From Microdochium bolleyi (lineage: Eukaryota; Ascomycota; Sordariomycetes; Xylariales; Microdochiaceae), in assembly GCA_001566295.1 (NCBI GenBank), contig KQ964248.1, forward strand, positions 2,294,001-2,358,000: a stretch of 64,000 bases of DNA, given 5' to 3'. Below the pieces are notes generated by a model. It made no database searches and had not been told where the DNA came from. It saw only the letters and a list, made by a program, of their open reading frames with translations. Of the stretch, positions 12,216 to 21,875 are shown piece after piece (the stretch's first letter is position 1; each line of letters starts with the position of its first letter). The position numbers and the translations under genes are program-made.

Positions 12216-14656
12216 TTTCTCATGTTTGGAAGACCATTGTGCTCCGCGGCTCCGCCTGCTCTTCCTGGCCCTGGTGGAGGAGCTGGTCCCTCCCTGTGGT
12301 GTCTGAAGTGTCGTTCGTTGCTGTCGCATCGTGGGTTTATTCCCCAAGCCTGCCCTGGTCCGTTAGTCGGAACTGAGAACTGAGAGAAGGGACCCCCCCC
12401 TTCCCTGGTGACAGACGAGGCTTCTGTGCAACGCCCTGGTTGGTGGATGCCCGCCATCTTGCATGTGCAGGCCAATCAGTGTGATTCTTGCGACGAGTTT
12501 CGGTGCAGGGGGCCGGGGTGATGGGCCTCGCCGATACGAGCTTTTTGCATGGGCACGGGGGAGTCGGCCTCTGCGTGTCTTTTGAGTGACACAAAAGACT
12601 GGGGGGTCTTGTCGACCGAACAGCGTGCTTCTTCTTTTCTTCCGTCGCAGGGCCGCGATGGGTGCCGAGACAGATCATGCTGACGACGGGATGTGGGCAC
12701 CGCTGGCGAGTGAGTGACGGACGGACTGACTGACTGAATGCCTTCTGCATTCATCACGTCGACGTCGCCCCGGAACGCTTGCCTGATCAGCCACTTAGCG
12801 GCCCCGAGCCATGTCTTAGCGGCCTGTTGTTATTCTTAGAAACCTGGCTGGTTCTGGATGGCCACGAAGAAGGGAGGCACTGTAGCGTGGGGCGTGTTGA
12901 GGGACGGGCAACAGCACGGGCAACAGCTGTTCTTGTGCGTGCCCCGAGGCGGGTTGATGGCGCCAGAGACGGAGACGGACTGGCGCCAGATCGTCCATCT
13001 GCTGTCCAGCGACATTTCCACCGAGCCGCTGATCGCTGTGTGCCGAGCCGGCCGGCAGCGCTTGGAGTGCCTTCTAGAGGCTAGTAGAGCCAACTCGCCT
13101 TACTGCGTAGCGTGTGAGATGGGCGGTAAGGCGTGTATGCCCTGCTGGACGGCAAGTTCCGTCCACACAATGCATCCTCAACTTCCAGCCACCGCCGGGC
13201 AGCTGGCTGTCAACAATATATTGGAACAAGGCTGAAGCATGGCGCATGGAGCTACGCGACTCATGGGCAGTCGCTCAGGTTTCTTCGTTGCTGTGGCGCA
13301 GGGGAGACCCAAAGAGTCGTGCGGAATAGTCATCACCCCCAAGCATGATGTTGCTGGGCTTGGCCGTGGTGGCAACCCAGTCTGTATTATATTTGTGCCT
13401 CATACTTCTGGGAGCGAGTGATCCAAGTCTTGGTGGACGGATAGACACCTCATGTTTGGCAGGGGAAGCCGCTCGCGAGAACTCAGGGCCATGGAACGAA
13501 GATCCACGGGTCATTTCTGCCGTGGGCGAGTCGGCCAGAACGAACGCCCATGTGGCATGGCGGTATGCAACGCCTGTCTAACTTTCGATAGGCGAGGGCA
13601 GCCCGGGCAGCTAGCTGCCTCGGGCACAGACGAGCGGATCGGCGTGGGTTTGTGCCTTATCTCTGTGTTACACGCCCGCGCACGGCATCGATCTCCTAAA
13701 CATCAAGGACGATTCGGAACCAACAGAGACCCTTGTCTTCCTCGAGTGGCACGACCCAGGTGTCACAACGCCGCAAGGAAAGTCCTGTTTCCATCCAGCT
13801 CACGACAAAGTCCTTGTACTACATTGCATCGTGTGGCGCAGGCACAGGCGCAGGCGTGAAGTGCTCTTCGTGCCTTGCCATGCGCTGGCCGCTTCTCCGC
13901 GGGAGACTTCGTGGCTCGACTGAAAAGGAGGCGGGATGCAATGGGGTTAGGCTGTCCACCAAGTCCTGTCGAGCATAAGCGTGTGTGAAGAGCGGCAGCA
14001 AGGGCCTCCGAGATGTGTCTCCAAATCGTCGCGAGCGCAATCGTGGAGCCTCAGTCTTGTTGGGTGTCTGGCTAGAGGTCCCAAAGAGCGAGAACACCTG
14101 TATCATTCATCATCGGCGGCTGGCCCACGACAAGAGCTTGCAATATCGTGTTGCGTCTTGTTGGCAGTGGGGGAGTCCTTAGCCCCCCCCTTGAGTGAAA
14201 CAATAGCTCCTCCACGAGGCAAAGGCTCCCTCGAGATCTGGTGTCACTCATCGTGGCAAGTCGGCCAGCACACAAATCAGCCCTTCTTCGTCATCCCTGC
14301 TCCGAGACTCGGCTGTCAATATGCTCACCGATCCTCGCCCTCGTGATGATCCAAGCTGGGTTCAAGCATGGCAGCACGAACTAAGATACTCGAAGCCGAA
14401 CTCTGGCCAGCCCGGGACCTCTACCGAGTCTAGTCATGCCATGCTTTCCGGGATGCGGGCCGGGAAAAGTCCAATTCTCTGGCACGGAGCGACACCTCCT
14501 GTGCTGTCATTATCGTCACCGGATGCGTGCTGAAATCAGTAGTACTAATGTGAGCGGTCGTCCTCGGGCCTAGCTGGTGAAACTATTGCCAGCCTCAGCG
14601 GCACAGCACAGAGTGGAGAAAATGGAGATGTGAGCACCGGTCTGTCTATAACAGCG

Positions 14657-14728
14657 CTGATATGGTGATCCAATCTGATATGGTGATCCAACCTCAAAAT
14701 GTGATATCAACCTGATATTGTGATCCAA
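14657..14728. repeat. Four degenerate ~18-bp tandem units
   Basis: Two nearly perfect copies of CTGATATGGTGATCCAA (14657-14673 and 14675-14691) are followed by a more diverged unit and a fourth copy reading CTGATATTGTGATCCAA (about 14712-14728). No open frame uses them. A small local tandem duplication is the simplest reading; a cluster of binding sites is possible. Confidence 0.75.
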
Positions 14729-17511
14729 GGGCCTGGACCAAGAAAGACTCCATCAGAAGTTCCCATAATCTGCTTTTTCACTGAAAGGTTATCAATTACT
14801 TGCCTCGGTGGGCTCAATCAGTGCATGATATTAGCCTACGAGCATTGGAGTGCCCGACAGGGTGTGCTGAGTCACAATCTACAGGCGAAGCTCAGCGCCT
14901 TCCTGCGGCTGCCATCAGCTGGACCAGCATGTGTAGTTCAGGGTTCTGTTGCTGACTTGCCTCGCAGGTCGAGCACCGGGGATCTTCCGATGGATGTGAT
15001 TCATCTCGGAGTGACGTGCCGGCCTACCGGGCTTACACGGCACAGAATCTGGTCGAGCATCTGCCTGGAGTGTTATTCACTTCTCGGGGCTGACCTGCTT
15101 CACTTCCAGACATGCAAGTCCTTGTAGATACATAAGACCGCCGGGCAGCACTGTGCGTGAAAAGCTTCGGGTTGAGGAAGGGGGGGTGGCCGCAAGGACC
15201 GTATGTGTATCGACGAGTCCATGGAACCACAGGAAGGCCGGCTCGGGGAAGAGATACATGGCCTCCGTGATGGGTCGTGCTTCAGCAGCCAGTTGCAGCC
15301 AAGGCAGCAAGGACTATCTGCCAACGAGGGTCGACTAGCCATGGAGATCAGTAGCGCCCTGGAGATCAGCGGTGCCATGGAGCGATTATGTTACTTTCAA
15401 CTGGCGGAAAAGGTTCCTCCCCATCGTCACTGACGTGTCAAGGCTGGAGAAAAGGGGCAGGGTGTCGATCTAACTGTAGACGAGGGCATGGTCGGTGTGA
15501 TGCCCAACGAAGGGGGGTTCTTTTGTTATCGTGAAGAGGACAGCAGGGTTGAACAGGCAGTTGAAGATCGCCCGTGTCCGAGAGGGAGGGGCCAAGGATA
15601 TGTCTGGCCCGCGTCGAACGATCTGAGATTGGTTTGTCACTGTGAGCCGTCAAAGTCATGTGGGCCAACAAGGGTTTCGTCAACGTCGGGAGGCTGGACG
15701 TGAGCCGGCGAACTGGCGCGAAGCCCGTTGATATCATTCGCTGAAGTGCGATCAGCCTGCTGCGAATTTTCAGGACACAGTCGAAGACTGGTCTCAGGGG
15801 GAAGGCGTGTGCATTGTTATCTCAGCCAGGGAGCCGTGGCGTGCAAGTTCAGACGAAGGCTCATTTGAATCAAGCTTTGTGCCCGTTTTAAAGCAACGCT
15901 TTAGAGTTATGGCTTCCCTCGCATCAGTAAGTCGTGCTCACTAGCTCACGATAGTATTGTAGGAAGTTCTGCCCTCATCGGTCATTTGCCGATGCGAAGT
16001 TCCTCCTGGTTTCCGTGTGTTTGACGTCGTGATATGAGGCTAGTCCCAGTCCAAGCATTGGGATGGCGACGAAAGCCGCGGAGTCACTTCCGTGGGACAC
16101 GGCAATCAAGGCACGGGTAGTGGCTTGGCCACAGCCGTTGCGTATTTGTTCCTAACGGCTCGCTTCGTCGGAATGGAGGACGTTCTGGGAGGGAAGCCGA
16201 TGCCGATCAGGAAAAGCGTAGAGCCGTGGTCGTCTAAGCGAGCATATGCTACAGTGCGCACAAACCAATCGTGTCCGCCGCAGCGTACGAAGCAGGAGCA
16301 GCATCGGCAGAACTGCTCCGGAGCCTCCCGAGATATGCCGTGGTCTCGCGGTTCAGAGTACGGAGTGACAGGTGTTGCTGCTATAAATATCATCCTGATC
16401 AGTACGGTTAATCCTGATGAGCATTGGCAGTCCGGGGAAAGACATCAATGCGCGAAAATATGCCTGCCAATAACACAACATTGCAAGAAACACCACCGGT
16501 CTATAACTGCCCTATTTCTCGATCATAGTGCGTCTACACGAGCTAATTGGCGCCGCGCTGGTTCAGCTGGGTTGTCCGGGTCAGGGGAGGGAGTGCCCAA
16601 ACCTCGTATTCACCTCTTAGCCGCATCCACACTCGAGGCACAGGAGCAGATCGAGCACCCCAGCCTCCCCCTTTTCGCCTGCGTTCTCTCTCTCGCTACT
16701 CTGCTAGTAGATGTGGCTATCTTTAGTTGCGGCGATTGAGCGGTGTGTGGCACTCAGTGGTTGGCAGTGCTGGCTGGCTGGCGATGCCGAGTTGGGAGCC
16801 CGAGTTGGCCTTGTCACTGCGCAGCTAGATCGCCAGAACTTGAATTGCAAAATTCTCTACCAGAGCGAGGGACTCATGAAGGCCATGTAATACCCCTATG
16901 CGTACTGAATCTCATCGGGCTCGTTCCTGAACCTTAGGGCTATTGTGGCTTCCTGTGGCGACTTGAAGGTTGCGCGATTAGAATGCTGCCCAGACCTCGT
17001 ATTGACAGTGGCGGTCAGGCAGCAGTGGTAAATGGCAATTCCCTACCGGAAGATAGTTCAAATCGTGAGCGACAAAATATCCTACCATTTTCTCTGGCCC
17101 GGGCTGAGAAGGAGTCTTGCAAAATCCGTGAACGACCGGCGTGCTTGTGCAGTGCCAGTGAGCAGCAATGAAACCCACGCGATCTAGCGATCTAGCGACC
17201 GAGCGACCGACACGGAGGCGAAAGACAACGATCAGCTCGACTGCTACGAACGAGATGACGAATGATATAACGATCGAGTTGACTGATGAAACAACGAACG
17301 AGATGCGTGGACGCTCATCGGGACAAGGTGCGGTAGAATAGCGACGAGGAATGGGCATTCCCAGAGCAGCGGCTCGCTTGCTCTCAGCTAGTAGATCTCA
17401 TCGACGACCTAGATGAGCGATCGTTCTCCCGAGGGTATGGCGAATACGAATGTCGACAGCAACCACTCGACAATAGCAAACCACGCTTGAAGTGGTCTGA
17501 GACCATGAGTA

Positions 17512-17631
17512 CGATAACGACAAGAACGACAAGAACGACAAGAACGACAAGAACGACAAGAACGACAAGAACGACAAGAACGACAAGAACGACAAGAACG
17601 ACAAGAACGACAAGAACGACAAGAACGACAG
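17512..17631. repeat. 9-bp minisatellite, ~13 copies of ACAAGAACG
   Basis: An almost perfect array of the 9-bp unit ACAAGAACG. Because the unit is a multiple of three, the array stays open in several frames (Thr-Arg-Thr on plus, Leu/Val or Phe-Leu-Ser on minus) and creates spurious open frames. The flank at about 17180-17310 is also simple-sequence-like, with repeated GATCTAGC, GACCGAGC and ACGAACGAGATG, suggesting a wider low-complexity patch. Confidence 0.9.
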
Positions 17632-19408
17632 AAACTCGGCCGGGCCGACTGCCAACGTTTGCCGCCAACCTAGAAACTCACCACGCCGCGAAGCAAGTTG
17701 TCAATTTGCAGCGCGGCATGCTGGCCAGAGAAGAGAACCCAAGACTCGCAAGCGCTCGACATGAATGCGTAAACGAAGGACTTCCCATCGGCTGGCCGCC
17801 TCTTGTTTCGACGTAGACTTCCGTGTGCTGGTTTGCTCGGTCAGACTCGAAGAGCCAGTGACCGTGTTGCCGTGCCTGTTCCCAAACGACTCAAGAAACC
17901 AGACGAAACGCACGATCGTACGCAGGGCTTCAAGCTCCGCAACATACTGGCTAGAGGGGTTGTATTCCTGCTGTACAGCTGGCTAGTGGAACCGAGGTGA
18001 TGATTATCTGTCACATCATTATTCATAATGGAGCGACCGGAGGTGACTTGGAGGAACACTTGTTGCCTCGACCTGCCCTATGTTGAACAGTGCGTGAGAG
18101 GTTTCTAGGAGTTTGAGATATTGTCCCGTCGGTATGTCGACTTGTCCCATAAGTTCATAATGACACTGATGCAGATAACTAATACTTCACCTACAGATTG
18201 CAGATTATATATAGTCCAGCTTTGTGCTGACGACTATCTTGATTCGCATCAAGGCATAGGGTCCATTATGCTGGCCTCCATACAAATTTCGAGACCATGA
18301 AACACAGAATCGACTCGAGCATTTATCCTGTGTACAGGCTGGCAAGAAGCTGCTCTTGCATAGAGGAACAAGATACTGCGCAACGAGACTTGTGTTCATG
18401 TCGAAGGTCTTATGCTGCGGCCGCAGGCGATTCTCTCTCTATTTGACCAGGCATCCAACAATGATGGAGCTGGTCTTAGCATACTAGCGTGGCACAAGGT
18501 CATCCTCATAACTCGACGCCACGGCTGGAGTTCTTGTCAGACCATCATACGGGTGTTCCGCTGAAACCTTGCCCTGCTGTTCCGTGTGTTTCGCACACCA
18601 AGGACAACATTGCTCATTGAACCCTGCGTGGGTGCGTGGAGTCATGTTGAACTCGTGCTGGCATTGGTCTCGGTGGGCTTTTGGTTGCAAGCAGGACTTT
18701 ATTCGTCCTAGAAATCCAGTTTGAGTTCTTCTCTATCGCATGAGAGCCGTGCTGAAGTCGGGGTGTAAGTCCTTGTGTGACGTGCCACATGGACTCGGCC
18801 TGTAGGGTGCAGTCTCAGAGACAGGATGTACGAAGCTGTTCCAAAGTTCATTTACAGGCCATGCTGAGAGAAGATCAAGAACGCATTCTTTTTGTATCTT
18901 GGACATGTGTTAATGAGGGCTTTTGAACGTCGTGGTCCTTGACAGGTACCTCGTGGATGGACAAACAAGGGGTTTATGAAGGGAGCGGACTGTTCAAATC
19001 CTGCATTCCCGAAGTTGTCGCCAGTAAGCAACGTACTCTGAAGATAATGGCACGGCCCAAGTACTGTATCCCCTTGAGCTTCAGTCAGGAGAAAGACCAC
19101 GTCCTCCGTGTCGGCAGCCGTGTCGGAGCCCGTGGCCGATGGACTGGGCCGGAGCCGGGCCCACCCGGTGCCGAGCGCCCAATCGGGCCTAGGCCGGCGC
19201 GTCCCAGCAGCACTCGGGCCTCCTTGCTTCGTGTTCAACTGCCCTCGGGGAGCGGGACAACGTCCTTGCCTCCCAGGACACATTCATGGACATGTCTGTT
19301 TCGTTTGGGTCGGGCAAAGAAGAAAAAATAAATAACACTGCTTCCTGGTTGAGCACTCAGCCGTGGAACGCCAAGCAGCAACCTTCACCGGTGCAGGACG
19401 ACGGCACG

Positions 19409-20975
19409 ATGGGCATGGCATCTCCGGCTGGTGTACATCCTGGCTTCTTCGTCTTGTAAGTCGGCCCAGACAGGCAACGGCATCCACCCGCCCAGGAACA
19501 ACACTGATAAGAAGCAATCACGAACACATGTAGGAGCTGGGTGTTCTTCTCCAACCTCACCATCCTCTTCAATAAGTGGCTGATCGACACCGTCGGGTTT
19601 CGTGAGTCTTGCGATCCCGACTACTTACCAAAGCTCACCATGATATCGGAGACTAACAAGGCCCAGGCTATCGTATGTTCGGCCCTGCCTACAACACTCA
19701 GATCTCCACCACCTCCAAGCCTGGAGAGAAGAACTATCATGCCCCAAGGCTAACCTCCCCCTTTGTTCCATCTACTACGAACAGCTGTCACCCTGACATG
19801 CTGGCACATGATCTTCGCCACGGCGGCGACGCAGCTGCTCGCCCGCACGACGCGGGTCCTCGACAGCCGCCACGCCGTCAACATGACCCGGAGCGCCTAC
19901 GTGCGCGCCGTCGTGCCCATTGGCGTCCTCTACAGCGCCAGCATGGTCTGCAGCACGCTCGTCTACCTGTACCTGAGCGTGCCGTTCATCCAGATGCTCA
20001 AGGTGAGTGGCTCCGAGCCGTCAAGGCTTGCTTCCTCCTTATCCCGGGTGGAAGCTTCAAGCACAAGCCACTTCCTCACCAAACCCAACAATCTCTCCTT
20101 TCTTGCCTATCCTCTCACACGACATCCTGCTCTGATGCACTGACAAACTGCGTGTTGTCTCCTCTGCTCTCTAGGCCGCCGCCCCCGCCGTGGTCCTCTT
20201 CGTCGGCTGGCTCTGGGGCGTCGAGTCGCCCACGCCCAGGACGGTGCTCAACATCGCCTGCATCGTGGCCGGCGTCGTCGTCGCCAGCGCCGGCGAGATC
20301 CACTTCTCCTGGCCGGGCTTCCTCTACCAGCTGGGCGGCATCGTGTTCGAGTCCCTGCGGGTGATCATGATCCAGGCGCTGTTCGCCGAGGACAGGGACG
20401 GCACCGGCACCGGCACCGGCACCAAACACCACAACGCTGGCGGTGGCGGCAGTAAACCCGCCTCGGTGCTGAACGGCACAAAGGAGCCGGACCCAGCATC
20501 CTCTTATCCCCCCCTCCCCAAAGAAAAAGACGATCAAGAGAGCAAGTCCACAGTCACGACGAAGGAGAGGACATTACCATCATCACCATCACCATCAGCA
20601 GCACCAGCACCAGCACCAGCACCAGCACCAGCACCAGCACCAGCACCAGCACCAGCACCAGCACCAGCACCAGCACCAGCACCAGCACCAGCACCAAATC
20701 CGCTTGCGCCTGTCACCACCACGCAGCTGCACAAGATGGACCCCCTCGTCGGGCTGTACTACTACGCCCCCGTCTGCGCCGCCACCAACCTGCTCCTCGC
20801 GGCGCTCTGGGAGGGCCGCTCACTCCGCTGGCGCGACGTCGCGGCCATTGGTGCTGGTGCTGGAGGTGTTGGCTCTGGTGCTGGCACGGGCGTGCTCCTG
20901 CTCCTGCTCAACGCCCTCGTGGCTTTCCTGCTCAACGTGTCGAGCGTGATGCTGGTAAGAGTCCAAATGCCCGTC

Positions 20976-21035
<60 letters not shown>

Positions 21036-21628
21036 NNNNNNNNNNCCCCCCCCCCCCCCCCCCCCCCCCCCAAAACACCCAACCGCTTCCTTGCAAGACC
21101 TGTCCAAACAAAACATCTTGCTGGATGCTATTCGTGTTTTAGAATCCGGACACGCACCAACGATTTCCTCGAACCTTTTACTAAAACAATACAATGAAAT
21201 GGGAACAGATCGGCAAAACCTCCGGCCTCGTCCTCATCCTGGCCGGCATCCTCAAGAACATCCTCCTCGTCGCCGCCGCCGTGGCTTTCACCGGCGAGCA
21301 CATCACCGCGCCGCAGGTCCTGGGCTACGCGGCCGCGCTGCTCGGGCTCGTCGCGTACCAGGCCCGCTGGGACGACGTGCGGGTGTGGTGGCACTCGGCG
21401 GCGGCGGCGGCGGCGGCCGCCGCCGCGGCGGGGGAGGCAACAATAATACCACTGTCATCCTTGCCGGCCGCCCTGTTCGGCGGTGCGGCGGTCGGTGGGC
21501 GGCGCAGGAGGGTGCGCAGGTTGCTCGTCTTGGCGGTTGTCTGCGCGGCGGCGCTGTGTGTGGTCTACACGATATTCCTCGGCGGGATCCCTTTGGCACG
21601 ACAGGCAGCGAGTGCAAGTATTCCATAA
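19409..21628 (+). CDS. DUF250/triose-phosphate-type nucleotide-sugar or sugar-phosphate transporter
   Basis: Membrane transporter of the TPT/DMT superfamily, probably in Golgi or ER membrane. Exons 19409-19455, 19534-19601, 19667-19672, 19785-20002, 20175-20954 and 21209-21628 give 512 aa. Family hallmarks appear only after splicing: HPGFFVLSW, FFSNLTILFNKWLID, RYPVTLTCWHM, VPFIQMLK and the last-exon IGKTSGLVLILAGILKN. Exon 3 is only 6 nt (GCTATC), but phase and family pattern (F-R-Y-P-V) both require it. An alternative start in the same frame lies at 19415. The cytosolic loop in exon 5 is enlarged by a GTGTG stretch and 16 Ala-Pro repeats, and a poly-Ala run sits near the C-terminus; this explains the length above the usual ~400 aa. 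The last intron carries a very long poly-C with an assembly gap. The substrate cannot be told. Converges with the RA-PH gene 247 bp downstream. Confidence 0.85.
20601..20696 (+). repeat. In-frame GCACCA hexanucleotide repeat (Ala-Pro x16)
   Basis: Sixteen perfect copies of GCACCA inside exon 5 of the transporter encode an alternating Ala-Pro rod in a hydrophilic loop, preceded by a Ser-Pro stretch. It is a multiple of three, so copy number can change without a frameshift. Confidence 0.95.
20977..21071 (+). repeat. Poly-C tract interrupted by an assembly gap
   Basis: 59 C (20977-21035), ten N (21036-21045), then 26 C (21046-21071), all inside the last intron (20955-21208) of the transporter. 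The gap is almost certainly a sequencing or assembly break in the homopolymer, so its true length is unknown. The coding exons on both sides are intact. Confidence 0.95.
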
Positions 21629-21875
21629 AAGGTGTGTGTGAATTCAAATACAAAGAAAAGTGCTGTGAAACTGGCTACATAGTTCGAAATGCCTGATGAT
21701 ATCTCGTGTCGTCTCCTCAAAAGTCATACCCAACATGTCATCGTAATGTTACCACATGCTTCCCTAGGATGCAAACAGCCCCCAGTCCGCCACGACCACT
21801 GATCCTCACCTAGGAAAGGCTTGTGCCGCGGTGGTGGAAGGAAAATCGTATCGCAGAGATTGGCAAGGTGAGTGC

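Larger units (their letters stand above)
10481..19408. other. Second long gene-free interval
   Basis: About 8.9 kb with no supportable gene. The longest frames (11594-12193 plus, 199 codons; 16092-16739 plus, 215 codons) have mixed codon third positions, no recognisable motif, and overlap competing frames. The interval contains a 13-nt G tract, a degenerate 18-bp repeat and a 9-bp satellite (listed separately). Nothing looks like a transposase, reverse transcriptase or terminal repeat. Confidence 0.55.

Noticed and set aside
16092..16739. 215-codon plus-strand frame
   Set aside because: Composition is not protein-like, no splice-supported extension, and no domain.
17384..17816. Open frames rich in Thr-Arg-Thr, Leu-Val-Val or Phe-Leu-Ser
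   Set aside because: Created by the 9-bp minisatellite, whose unit is a multiple of three.
18985..19010. tRNA-like TGTTCAAATCCTGC box
   Set aside because: The stem of a T arm cannot be formed around it and no A box or acceptor stem lies at the right distance.
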